Origin: Saccharothrix sp.
GTDB taxonomy: Bacteria; Actinomycetota; Actinomycetes; Mycobacteriales; Pseudonocardiaceae
NCBI RefSeq assembly: GCF_031180885.1
Contig: NZ_JAPSLK010000010.1
Location: 1 to 64,000, forward strand
Direction: 5' to 3'
DNA length: 64,000 bases
The notes beneath the pieces are model-generated. The model searched no databases, was not told where the DNA came from, and saw nothing but the letters and a program-made list of their open reading frames with translations. This document shows positions 17,410 through 26,224 of the stretch, piece after piece (position 1 is the stretch's first letter; every line of letters begins with the position of its first letter). The position numbers and the translations under genes are program-made.

Positions 17410-17808
17410 GTGTCCGAGGTTCTGCTCAAGATCGGCGAACTCGCCGCCCGAGCCCAGGTCAGCCCCCGCACCGTCGACTACTACACCAGCCTGGGGCTGC
17501 TCACCCCGGCCAAGCGCACCGCGAGCAACTACCGCCTCTACGTCCCCGCCGACGTCGACCGCATCCACCTGGTCCAACGTCTGGAGGTCCAGGGAGTTCC
17601 CCTGGAGGAGATCGCCGCCGCCCTGACCACCGGCCGGGTCGACGTCGCCTCGATCCTGGACCGCATCGACACCGACCTGCGCGCCCTGCAAGCCGCCTCG
17701 GAGACCGCCTCGCCCGAGCTGCAGGGCCTGCTGGCCGCCATCGCCACCAGGGTCCACTCACTGATCACCGTCGCCCTGCAGATCCCCCCGGACCTGCTGC
17801 TGCCCTGA
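17410..17808 (+). CDS. MerR-family regulator, cassette copy 1
   Basis: A 132-residue regulator starting at GTG 17410 after AGAGGAGGTGGCA. Residues 4-70 form the MerR winged helix-turn-helix (LLKIGELAARAQVSPRTVDY, LGLLTPAKRT, NYRLY), followed by a dimerisation helix. There is no cysteine, so classical thiol metal sensing is unlikely; the short C-terminal part ends LITVALQIPPDL. It is divergent from the CNNM-CNNM-Spo0M operon and nearly identical in design to the regulator at 38542-38940. Probably controls that operon by distorting an over-spaced promoter, as MerR proteins do. Its last 51 bp overlap the third CNNM gene on the other strand. Confidence 0.9.
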   Translation: MSEVLLKIGELAARAQVSPRTVDYYTSLGLLTPAKRTASNYRLYVPADVDRIHLVQRLEVQGVPLEEIAAALTTGRVDVASILDRIDTDLRALQAASETASPELQGLLAAIATRVHSLITVALQIPPDLLLP

Positions 17809-19086
17809 CCCCGGCCCCTCCGGCGCGCGTTGTAGCCGCACCTCGGTGATCGCGTGGTGCTCCACCCCCAACACCTCGATCGACCACCCCGACACCGTCA
17901 CCCGGTCACCCGGCCCGTCGGGGATCCTGCCCAGCACGACCAGGACTAGGCCGGCGATGGTCGCGTAGTCGCCCTCGGGCGCGTCGGGCAACTCCACCCC
18001 GAGATCGACCAGATCGTGCACGGGGAAGGTGCCGGGCAGCACCAGCGAGCCGTCCTCGCCGGCGCGCACCGCCATCACGTCGCGGTCGGTCTCGTCGTAG
18101 ATCTCCCCGACGATCTCCTCCAGCAGGTCCTCCAGGGTGACCATGCCCGCCACCGCGCCGTGCTCGTCGACCACCAGCGCCATCTGCTCCCGCTCGGCCT
18201 TGAACCGGCGCAGCGCGTCCGACACCCGCACCGTGTCCGGGAACACCAGCGCCTCACGGGTCACCCGCGCCAACTGCACGTCGTCGACCAACAGGTCCCG
18301 CAGATGCACCACACCGACCAGGTCGTCCAGATGCCCACCGCGGGCCACCGGAGCCCGCGAGTGGCCCGAAGCCGCCAGTTCCGCCCGCGCCGAGGCCACG
18401 TCCAGCTCCGCGGCCAGGGTCACCACCGACCGGCGCGGCACCAGCACCTCCCGCAGACGGCGCTCGTGGATCTCCAACGCACCGGAGATGATCGTCCGCT
18501 GCTCGGCGTTCAGCCCACGCTGCGCCGCCACCAGCTCCCGCAGCTCCTCCGGCGACATCTGTTCCGACTCGGCCTCCGGCCGGCCGCCGAACAAACGCAC
18601 CACCAGGTTCGTCGAGGCACTCAGCGCCCACACCGCCGGACGCGAGACCGTCGAGAGCAGATCCAGCGGCCGGGCCACCAGCAGCGCCCAGCGCAGCGCG
18701 TTCTGCATCGCCAGCCGCTTGGACGCCAGCTCGCCGAACACCAGCGTCAGGAACGTCAACACCACCGTCACCAGCGCGATCGCCACCGGACCCGCCGCGC
18801 CGCCCAGGAACCCCAGCAGCGGCACCAGCGGCTCGGCCAGCGACACCGCCGCCGTCGCCGAGGCCAGAAACCCCGCCAGCGTGATCCCGATCTGGATCGT
18901 GGCCAGGAACCGGTTCGAGTCACGGGCCAGCCGCACCAACGTGCGCGCCCCGGCCCGGCCGTCACGCTCCAACGTGCGCAGCTGCCCCTCGCGCAGCGAG
19001 ATCAACGCCATTTCGCTGCCCGCGAACACCGCATTGAGCAGCACCAACACCGCGAGCAACGCGATGGTGAAACCGTAGCCGTCCAC
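17758..19086 (-). CDS. Third CNNM/CorC-type hemolysin-family protein
   Basis: About 442 residues if started at GTG 19086 (GTG 19092 is equally possible; both follow purine-rich GGAG/GGGGAT). The N-terminus GFTIALLAVLVLLNAVFAGS, the DUF21 core (LTFLTLVFGELASKRLAMQN), a CBS pair (VLVPRRSVVTLAAE; DEHGAVAGMVTLEDLLEEIV) and a CorC_HlyC end (GDYATIAGLVLVVLGRI) are complete. It is more distant from the two cassette CNNM proteins than those are from their own copies. Its 3' end overlaps the MerR gene tail-to-tail by 51 bp, a long overlap that could couple expression through antisense RNA. No equivalent lies beside the second cassette. Confidence 0.85.
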   Translation of the reverse strand: MDGYGFTIALLAVLVLLNAVFAGSEMALISLREGQLRTLERDGRAGARTLVRLARDSNRFLATIQIGITLAGFLASATAAVSLAEPLVPLLGFLGGAAGPVAIALVTVVLTFLTLVFGELASKRLAMQNALRWALLVARPLDLLSTVSRPAVWALSASTNLVVRLFGGRPEAESEQMSPEELRELVAAQRGLNAEQRTIISGALEIHERRLREVLVPRRSVVTLAAELDVASARAELAASGHSRAPVARGGHLDDLVGVVHLRDLLVDDVQLARVTREALVFPDTVRVSDALRRFKAEREQMALVVDEHGAVAGMVTLEDLLEEIVGEIYDETDRDVMAVRAGEDGSLVLPGTFPVHDLVDLGVELPDAPEGDYATIAGLVLVVLGRIPDGPGDRVTVSGWSIEVLGVEHHAITEVRLQRAPEGPGSGQQQVRGDLQGDGDQ

Positions 19087-19205
19087 ACCCACTCCGCATC
19101 CCCGACCGAGTGGCGAAACGCTACTGCGCGCACACCCCGCCCACCGGGCGGAGCCCACGTCGCGTCCGTCACCTCCACCCGGCGCCCCGCAGGCCTGTGA
19201 AAGCC

Positions 19206-19241
19206 CGACGGGGTGCGGGCCCGAAGGCCCGCACCCCGTCG
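19206..19241 (-). terminator. Perfect 16-bp terminator hairpin
   Basis: Arms 19206-19221 and 19226-19241 pair without mismatch around a CGAA tetraloop, just past the stop of the small helix-hairpin-helix-like gene and ahead of the CNNM gene on the same strand. Confidence 0.7.
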
Positions 19242-19263
19242 AATCAGCTACCCGCGAGCCGCT

Positions 19264-19521
19264 CTACTTGGCGGCCTGGTCCAGGTCCACCAGCGCCGCG
19301 GCGAGCTTGAAGTACTTGCTGGTCCCCAAGTCCCGCACGGTCTTGATCCCGAAGGCCGCGGCCAACTTCTCCGCGTCACCCTCGCTGACCCCGGCCAACG
19401 CCGCGACCGGCGCGTCGAGGACCTCGGCCACGGTCAGCCCCTCGTACGCCTTGTCCAGCTGCTTGGCCAAGTCCACGGAAACAGCCACTGGTGACTTCCC
19501 CTCACGCTCGTAGTCGATCAT
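19264..19521 (-). CDS. Small conserved protein with helix-hairpin-helix-like repeat
   Basis: An 85-residue soluble protein. ATG 19521 is chosen over the upstream TTG. The sequence SVDLAKQLDKAYEGLTVAEV is followed by APVAALAGVSEGDAEKLAAA and FGIKTVRDLGTSKYFKLAAA, where the L-x-G-V-S-x-x-D-A-x-x-L pattern resembles a helix-hairpin-helix. The same small protein occurs widely in actinobacteria as a hypothetical. A DNA- or protein-binding role is possible but not shown. Confidence 0.65.
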   Translation of the reverse strand: MIDYEREGKSPVAVSVDLAKQLDKAYEGLTVAEVLDAPVAALAGVSEGDAEKLAAAFGIKTVRDLGTSKYFKLAAALVDLDQAAK

Positions 19522-19822
19522 GACCAAGCCACCCTATCGGGCTCGACGTCCGCTTCGCCGCCTATGACCGGATCGACACGCACGACCACCGGGATGGAGC
19601 ACCGGACCCACGCGGCGCATCGACCCCACGGCACGACGTCCCACCAAGCATGGCCACAACCGAGAGCACACCCTCGCAGCCGTAGTCCGGTTAAGCATTC
19701 TCACCGAATCCGGCGTCCTGCTGCGGGGTCGTGGCGGCACGCGCGCCGCCAACCACTGAACTGTCCTTCCGTGAGAACCCGTCTTCCGTCAACGACGCAC
19801 GAGCAGGAGGAATCATCTCGCG

Positions 19823-20743
19823 ATGCCCGCACCACCCTCGGATGCCCAAGATGTGGAGAACCAGCAATCGGGTATGTCCGTAGCTGCTACGGATCTGGAC
19901 CTGGTGCGCCGAATCCTGGCAGAGCACCACTCTCAAGCTGACCCGGCCGAGGTGTTCGCCCGCGCCGTGGAACTCAGCCGCCACGACGCCGACAACGCCC
20001 GGTTCCAAGGCGGCTACGCGCGAAGTGTCACCGGGACACTGCTCACGCAACTCGGCAGTGTCTTCGCACTCGCAGGCCCGATCGTCGTGTTCCTGCTTCA
20101 GCCGATCCCGGACATCCCTCCGTGGAGCCGCCGTGCCCTCGGGGTCTTCCTCGTCGTCGGCGCGGTGACCTACCTCTACACATCGTGGACCAACCGCCCG
20201 CGGATTCCTCGCACGCCCACGGCGAACTCCTCAGACGGGCGTCAACAACGCCGGCACGTCCTCGTCGAGCAGCACCAGCAGCTGCTCCAGCACGTTGTCG
20301 ATGAACGCGGTCCGATCCGACTGGCCCGCCAGACGGGCGGTGACGAAGAACGACACCACCCGCACTCCCCGCGGCGGGTAGAGCACAAACCACGACAGCA
20401 GTGCCGACTTGCCCGCCCACGCCCCCGCACGCCACCACCGGTAGCTCCCGGCTGTGGACGGGTCGGTGCAGAACGCGTCCAACTCGGCGAGCTCCGCCTC
20501 GCGCCCGACCAGCTCCGCCGGCGCGATGCGCTCCACCTGGAACCGGTAGCGGGTCCGCACCACCGCGCCGGTCCGCAGGTTCACGTCACCGACATGCACC
20601 CGGGCGTCCCGACCGGCCTGCACCACCGTGCCGGTGCCCGACACCGTGCCGGACTGCCCCATCACCTCGATGACGTGGTCTGCGGCCGGCGCGCCGATCC
20701 GATCGACCGGGACTTCGGCGGCCCGGCCTGCGGCGAGCGGTAA
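19823..20743 (+). CDS. Membrane protein with chimeric C-terminus
   Basis: ATG 19823 follows AGGAGGAATCATCTCGCG. The first about 135 residues look real: a soluble helical part with DLVRRILAEHHSQADPAEVF, then two hydrophobic segments (LTQLGSVFALAGPIVVFLL and ALGVFLVVGAVTYLYTS). From about 20232 the frame runs antisense over a STAND NTPase fragment and becomes Arg/His/Pro-rich readthrough. So the original C-terminus was probably lost at a junction near 20231 and the present stop at 20743 is accidental. No family recognised. Confidence 0.4.
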   Translation: MPAPPSDAQDVENQQSGMSVAATDLDLVRRILAEHHSQADPAEVFARAVELSRHDADNARFQGGYARSVTGTLLTQLGSVFALAGPIVVFLLQPIPDIPPWSRRALGVFLVVGAVTYLYTSWTNRPRIPRTPTANSSDGRQQRRHVLVEQHQQLLQHVVDERGPIRLARQTGGDEERHHPHSPRRVEHKPRQQCRLARPRPRTPPPVAPGCGRVGAERVQLGELRLAPDQLRRRDALHLEPVAGPHHRAGPQVHVTDMHPGVPTGLHHRAGARHRAGLPHHLDDVVCGRRADPIDRDFGGPACGER

Positions 20744-20776
20744 CTGGTGGTCCACGGGACGATCCTGCACCATCAC
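20231..20776 (-). pseudogene. STAND-family NTPase, N-terminal remnant
   Basis: About 180 codons match the start of a widespread actinobacterial STAND NTPase: VVQAGRDARVHVGDVNLRTG, RYRFQVERIAPAELVGREAE, the Walker A region WWRAGAWAGKSALLSWFV and VSFFVTARLAGQSDRTAFID. It stops at ALLTPV (20231) before Walker B, sensor and repeat domains, so it cannot be a working NTPase. Its cut end abuts the membrane-protein gene on the other strand. Confidence 0.7.
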
Positions 20777-20993
20777 GCCCGACTCGCACCGCCGCGACGT
20801 ACGCTACGGAAGCGGACGACCTCTCCGGTACCTCGTGTCTCGTCACGCCCCCTTGCGAACCGGTCCCTGCCCGGCCCGACCGCATGACGGCGGCCTCCAG
20901 CCGCGCCAATTCGCCCGACCGCCCTACGAACACACCCGAACCTGCCGGAACACGACCAACATCCGGGACCGCAGCCACCGTCCAAGCACGACG

Positions 20994-21229
20994 CATGGCG
21001 ACGTCGGCCAGGCAGTCCCCCCCGCCCAGGGCCGTCGCGAGCGCGATATCCAGCAGGACCTTGCCCGGGTCGTGCACCGTCCGCGGCTTGCGCCACGGCG
21101 CGGGCGCCGCCGATATCGCGGTGTCCAGGTCCACCTTGCGGACCGTCTCGACCAACAGCATCGCCCCAGCCTGCGAGACCACCCACTGCTACTGCCCTCG
21201 ACACGAACACGCGGGTACAACCCGTGGAG
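20994..21229 (-). pseudogene. IS1380-family transposase, N-terminal remnant
   Basis: Two frames reconstruct YPRVRVEGSSSG then VVSQAGAMLLVETVRKVDLD and WRKPRTVHDPGKVLLDIALA, ending at CLADVAM. This is the beginning of IS1380 transposases; one G is missing between the two parts and everything after about residue 75 is lost. Beyond the cut, GVFVGRSGELARLEAAV (about 20865-20960) is another short NTPase-like scrap. Confidence 0.65.
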
Positions 21230-21349
21230 AGTGCTTCTTTCCGTGCAGGCGACAGGACCATGGACAAGTCCCGTCGTTGCAGTTCAGAAGCACTCTCTCG
21301 GGTTATTTGATCACGATGTGGAGTGTCAGGGATGGGTGGTTGAGGACGG

Positions 21350-24300
21350 TCAGCCGGCGTCGCCGATCAGCTTCCAGGGCTCGTGGTCGGCGTCGGCCCC
21401 GGTGCCTGGGGCACTGCCCTTCGTCTCCCACTTGGCCTTCCAGACCTTGCCGTTGTACTTGACCGTGGTCTGCTCGATCGGCTGGGTGGCCGGGGAGTAG
21501 ATCTTGGTCGCGTCCCAGTTCCCGGCGCTGCAGCCACCAGCCGGCGGGGTTGCCGTACCGAGTCCCTTGAGGTTGTCGGTCGCCGGCGCGTACGCCGTAC
21601 CGCCGATCGACAGACTCGTGTTCACCGGACCGGTGATCGGGAGGAAGTAGATGATCGGCAGGTCGAGCGACTTCCCGGCCGGGATGATCTGGCAGTAGTC
21701 CAGCGTCGTGCTGACCCGGTGGAACGTCGTGCCGGGCGTCAGTTTCCACTGGCCACCTTGGGCATCGGTCTGCCAGTTGGCGTCCTTGACCAGCGGTGAC
21801 GTCGAGGCCGGAATGTCGAACGACAGCTTCGTGTCCTTGCCACCGCCCAGCGTGCGCCCGGTGTTGTTGGTGATCCGGACGGTCGGCTGCAACGGCCACA
21901 GGTTCGCCGTGGCGGTCGGGTAGTTGACCATCTCGACGCTCAGGTTGACGGTCACCGTCGGCGCGACACCAGCGCTGCCGGTGCGCAGGCTGGTGTCGTA
22001 GGCACCGATGTTGCCCAGCTTCTCGTTCAGCCGGGTGGTCAGCGTGTACCCCATCCCGCACGGGAGGTCCGGCTGGATGTCCGCCGGGCAGGAGTAGTCG
22101 CCGCCGAGCTCCCACATCATCACGCCGCCCGCACCGGTCGACCTGACCAGATCGGCGACCGCGTCGATGCCCTGCTCGTCCTCGGTCGACAGGAACACCT
22201 TCTTCTGGTCGTTCCACAGCCACGACGTCTTCGTGGTGTCGTCCCAGTACCTGGTGTAGTGGCCCGTGCGCCGGTCGGTGAGGTCGGTCTCCGGCGTCAG
22301 CCCGACTCTGCGTGCGTAGATCGGCGTGATGTTCTTCTCCAGGTTCTTGGTGTGCCACAGCGGGTTCGTCCCGGAGCCGAGCTCGGTGCCGTTGGTGGTC
22401 TTGTCGTGCCAGATGTTGTCGATGCCGATGGCACCGTCACCACACGGCCGTACGACGCCCGTGCCCGGCTCGCAGCCGCTCGGCTTCTGCGAGGTGCCCC
22501 ACAGACCGTTGGTGCCGCCGGTGACGTTCCGCCAGCCGCGCGTGTAGTAGGGCACTCCGATGTTGACGCGCCCGGCCTGCATCGCGCCACGCATGTACTT
22601 CATCGCCCAATCGGTGTTGAAGTACCCGATGTTCCCGTACTCCGGAGTGGCGTACTGATCGGCCAGTTCCGGGTCCTTGCCGTCGTCGAACAGCGCCGCG
22701 TTCGGACCCACGACGTTGTTCCAGGTGCCGTGGTAGTCGTAGGCCATCAGGTTGGTGAAGTCCTGGTAGTCCAGCGCGGTCTGGTTGGCCATCCCGCGGG
22801 TCAGGTAGCCGGAGGCCGACGACGCCGAGGTGAGCAGGTAGTACTTGTCGTCCGCGACCGAAGCCCGGTTCAGCGAGTCCCGCAGCGTCTTCATCAACGC
22901 GGTGTACGCCGTGGGCAGACCCTTGCGGCGCGGGTTCGACACCGCCCAGTCGTTCGGATTGCCGGTGTCCTCGAGGACCGTGGGGTACTCGAAGTCGATG
23001 TCGACACCGTCGAACCCGTAGGTTCGCAGGAAGTTCACGACCGAGCTCGAGAACGTGTCGATCCCGCTCTGGTTGACCGAGCCGTCGGCGTTGGTGGTCA
23101 TCGCGTAGAAGCCACCGGAACCGGCCCAGCCACCGACGGAGATCAGCGTCTTCACCCGCGGGTGCAGGCGTTTGTACTTCGTCAGCAGGTTGAAGTGCCC
23201 CTTGTAGGGCAGAGAGGGATCCATCTCGGCACCGACCTCGCCGGGCCACTCCAACCGGGTGGCGTTCGAGTCGACCTTGATCTGGTTGTTCTCCACCGAC
23301 GCGAACGCGTAGTTGAGGTGGGTCACCTTCGACCACGGGATGTTCTTCACCAGGTAGTGCGGCGTGCCGTCGGCGCCCGTGCGGCCACCGTTGAAGTAGC
23401 CGACGACCCGGCGGTTCCGGCCCTGACCGAGCCATTCCCGGCCGTCACTCTGATAGACCTTGCAGTACGGCGTCGCCACGCCCGGCGTGGCCGCCAGACC
23501 GTCCGGCCGGCAGTCGCCGGACGCACCCGGCCGCGATCCGCCGTCGTCGCCACCGGGGTGCGACTCCATCGGGTCACCGACACCACCGTTGACCCCGAGA
23601 TCACCGGCGCCGCCGTCGCTGCGGCCGTCCTCGCCGTAGCTCGGCACCAGCCAGCCCTCGGTATCGCCGGCTTCACTGGCCACGGCCGCCTGGTCGGCGG
23701 TGCTCGCCGTGGTACCGGAGCGGGTCAGGGCGAAGTCCTCGATCCCGTCGCCGTTCAGGTCGGCGAAGGCCCCGAAGGTGCCCTGGAACGGATCGTCGGC
23801 GCGGATCACGCCCAGCGACTGCCAGCCCTCGCTGACGCTCCACGGAGCGCCGGTGTTCTGCCAGGCCCGGACCTCACCGGTGACGTACTCGACCCGGACC
23901 GTGTCGGCCTTGCCGTCACCGGTGATGTCGGGGAAGGCGACCTGCGCACCGGGCGACTGACCCGGAGTGGCGAAACCCTCGACCTTGCCCCACCCGCCCG
24001 GAGTCGGCATTCCCTCGCCCTCGTTCCGCCAGGCGCTCGGGAAGAGCAGCCGGTTCAGCGTGATCAGGTCGTCGCGGCCGTCACCGTCGAGATCGGTGAA
24101 GTACAGCTCCGGCCAGTAGGTGAGGTCGTTCGCGACGATCGTCGCGCTGCCCCAGCTGACCTCGCCGCCACTACTGGTGTTCCGCGACATCCGCATCGCG
24201 GGGATGCCGGTCGGCGAGTCGGCCTCCGGCAGGATCCGGATGTAGTCGTCCTTGCCGTCACCGTCCAGGTCGGCGAAGTAGACCCGCGCCGGGTCGTTCC

Positions 24301-26041
24301 CGCGGTCGGCCGGGCTGATGTCGCCCAGCGGTACCGCGTCCTCGCGCGGGTCGTGGTTGCGCCAGCCGGTGACCCCGCCGTCCGCACCGACCACCGCGTA
24401 GTCGGCCTTGCCGTCGCCGTCCAGGTCGGGAAAGCCGATCTTCGAGCCGGTCGCGGCGGCCTCCAGGATCGTGCCGATCGGCTCCCAGACGTACGAGCGG
24501 CCGCTGATCAAGCGCTGCAGGACCGCGATCCGCACGCCTTCGGCGAAGGCCTCCGCGATCTTCCGGTGACCGGCGTCGGTCGGGTAGATCTCGTGGGTGA
24601 TGTCCTCCGGGGTGACCGAGCCCAGCTCGACCAGCACCAGCCGTGCGCCGTCCCTGATCTTGGCGTAGGCGATCGTGCGCAGCGCGCTGTTGTAGGCGTC
24701 GATCCGGGCCTGGTACGTCGGGTTCGTCGACGGCGGCAGGGTCCCGAGCAGGACCGTGGTCGTCGGCGAGGTCTGGTGGATTGCGTCCAGGAAGCTCCGC
24801 ATCTTCCCAGCCGTCGCCGTGCCGTCGGCACCGCCGGCCAAGTCGACCGTGCCGGCGACCAGGGTCATCAGGTTCGGCCGCAGTGTCCGCAGCGCGGGGA
24901 TCGACTCGGCCTTGATGTCGTCGATGCCCTTGCCGTCGAACCCCATGTGGTCGGGGTCGCCCTGCTCGCCGTTCCTCAGCTCACCGACGAAATCCGTGCG
25001 CTTGAAGAGGGAAGCGGCCGCCGTGCCACCGACCACCGCGACGGCGGTCAGGCCCTTCAGAATCTTGTTCAGGTAGTCGCGGAAGCCAACGCCATCGATG
25101 CTGTGCACACCGGCCGTGATCCCGTCACCGGTCGGCATCACCCGGAGCTCGTCGATCGACGGGGTGGGGCCGGCCGCCCGGATCTGGCCGGCCTGGACCG
25201 GCCGGTGGTCGGAGTTGCCCTCGGGCCGGACCGTGACCGTCAGCGGTTGGTCGAAGAAGTGGGTGGTGACGAAGTAGTCCAGCTCACCACCTTCCTGGTG
25301 GGTCGCCTGATCCGCGTTGTGGATCCGCAGGTTCGGCGGGAAGCTGTCCCGGCCTTCGAGGTCCTCCGGGTCCACGTTGAAGTCGCCACCGACCGTCGCG
25401 TTGTAGGTGCGGCCGCGCTGGTTCCCGAGGGCTTCGATCCGGTCGTCGATGGCGTCCAGCATCGGCCCCGAGTCACCGCCACCGTTGGTCAGGCCGTGCA
25501 TGGTGAAGTACCACTCGTCGCCGAACCGCGCACCGAGCGCGTTGCGGCCGGCGTCGATCGGGTTGCCGACGACGATCAGCTCGTCGGGCACCTCGGTCAG
25601 GACGAGCGCGATGTTGACCCGGCCGCCGATCCGGCGCGGGTTGGTCGCGTCGTCGGCGGTCTGCAGGAAGTAGACCTGACGGGTCAGAGGCCTGTCATTG
25701 CGGTCGGTGTCGACGACCCAGGTGCGGTGCAGCACGGTGAACTGGTGCGGGTTGCCCTGGCTGTCGATCGTGGTGAAGGTCTGGTCAGGCTCTGCGAAGC
25801 TGGCGAGGGGCGGGTGCGGGCCGACCTCCTGAAGCATCAGGATCGGCACCTGCAGCGCCAGCCGCCGGACCGTGTTGTACCACTTGCTGTCGTTCTGTGC
25901 TTGGTTGTTGCCCCCCTGCATGTTCCAGGTGATCATGGGCGTGGTGGCCGCGGGGAAATCGGCGGCGGCGGCGACCGGAACGACAAGTGACCCTGCCAGC
26001 CCGACTATCACCACCGCTGCGAGTATTGATCGGCGGAACAA
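21350..26041 (-). CDS. Secreted CdtB-like nuclease / GH18 chitinase multidomain protein
   Basis: A 1563-residue exported protein with TTG start at 26041 after AAAGGGGAGGACCC. Residues 1-27 are a signal peptide. Residues about 33-290 are a CdtB-like DNase of the EEP superfamily: TWNMQGG, VPILMLQEVG, FTMHGLTNGG (His182), GGDFNVDPEDLE and GNSDHRPV, so the catalytic residues look intact. Residues about 297-505 are an SGNH-hydrolase fold with GDGIT in place of GDSIT and GTVDL in place of GTNDL, but a retained D-x-x-H (489-492). Residues about 535-775 hold five FG-GAP-type D-x-D-G-D-G-x-D repeats. A Gly/Asp linker leads to GH18 from about 878 (VVGYFNGG, LISVGGWAGSGGF, catalytic GFDGVDIDFEYP with Glu1018), a beta-rich module, and a CBM5/12 chitin-binding end (about 1505-1563). 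Divergent from a SARP regulator. Role (chitin-targeted toxin or nuclease) is inferred. Confidence 0.88.
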   Translation of the reverse strand: MFRRSILAAVVIVGLAGSLVVPVAAAADFPAATTPMITWNMQGGNNQAQNDSKWYNTVRRLALQVPILMLQEVGPHPPLASFAEPDQTFTTIDSQGNPHQFTVLHRTWVVDTDRNDRPLTRQVYFLQTADDATNPRRIGGRVNIALVLTEVPDELIVVGNPIDAGRNALGARFGDEWYFTMHGLTNGGGDSGPMLDAIDDRIEALGNQRGRTYNATVGGDFNVDPEDLEGRDSFPPNLRIHNADQATHQEGGELDYFVTTHFFDQPLTVTVRPEGNSDHRPVQAGQIRAAGPTPSIDELRVMPTGDGITAGVHSIDGVGFRDYLNKILKGLTAVAVVGGTAAASLFKRTDFVGELRNGEQGDPDHMGFDGKGIDDIKAESIPALRTLRPNLMTLVAGTVDLAGGADGTATAGKMRSFLDAIHQTSPTTTVLLGTLPPSTNPTYQARIDAYNSALRTIAYAKIRDGARLVLVELGSVTPEDITHEIYPTDAGHRKIAEAFAEGVRIAVLQRLISGRSYVWEPIGTILEAAATGSKIGFPDLDGDGKADYAVVGADGGVTGWRNHDPREDAVPLGDISPADRGNDPARVYFADLDGDGKDDYIRILPEADSPTGIPAMRMSRNTSSGGEVSWGSATIVANDLTYWPELYFTDLDGDGRDDLITLNRLLFPSAWRNEGEGMPTPGGWGKVEGFATPGQSPGAQVAFPDITGDGKADTVRVEYVTGEVRAWQNTGAPWSVSEGWQSLGVIRADDPFQGTFGAFADLNGDGIEDFALTRSGTTASTADQAAVASEAGDTEGWLVPSYGEDGRSDGGAGDLGVNGGVGDPMESHPGGDDGGSRPGASGDCRPDGLAATPGVATPYCKVYQSDGREWLGQGRNRRVVGYFNGGRTGADGTPHYLVKNIPWSKVTHLNYAFASVENNQIKVDSNATRLEWPGEVGAEMDPSLPYKGHFNLLTKYKRLHPRVKTLISVGGWAGSGGFYAMTTNADGSVNQSGIDTFSSSVVNFLRTYGFDGVDIDFEYPTVLEDTGNPNDWAVSNPRRKGLPTAYTALMKTLRDSLNRASVADDKYYLLTSASSASGYLTRGMANQTALDYQDFTNLMAYDYHGTWNNVVGPNAALFDDGKDPELADQYATPEYGNIGYFNTDWAMKYMRGAMQAGRVNIGVPYYTRGWRNVTGGTNGLWGTSQKPSGCEPGTGVVRPCGDGAIGIDNIWHDKTTNGTELGSGTNPLWHTKNLEKNITPIYARRVGLTPETDLTDRRTGHYTRYWDDTTKTSWLWNDQKKVFLSTEDEQGIDAVADLVRSTGAGGVMMWELGGDYSCPADIQPDLPCGMGYTLTTRLNEKLGNIGAYDTSLRTGSAGVAPTVTVNLSVEMVNYPTATANLWPLQPTVRITNNTGRTLGGGKDTKLSFDIPASTSPLVKDANWQTDAQGGQWKLTPGTTFHRVSTTLDYCQIIPAGKSLDLPIIYFLPITGPVNTSLSIGGTAYAPATDNLKGLGTATPPAGGCSAGNWDATKIYSPATQPIEQTTVKYNGKVWKAKWETKGSAPGTGADADHEPWKLIGDAG

Positions 26042-26224
26042 GGGTCCTCCCCTTTCTCACGTTGGAAAACTGGCGGCTCACTCCCTCTGCGCGATCTTCG
26101 TCGGGCCGCGTGGGTGTCATGGTGGTCGACCGTTCGTGTGAATCGCTTGCCGACTGCTGTACTGGCCTGGCCAGTGCGCTACTGCTGTGACCGGGGAGGA
26201 AGTCACGCCGGAGGAGGCGCGTGG

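Noticed and set aside
22259-25990. A 1243-codon plus-strand open frame opposite the CdtB-chitinase
   Set aside because: Composition is Arg/Val/Gly-rich with no domain or signal; it arises from G/C-rich third positions of the real gene.
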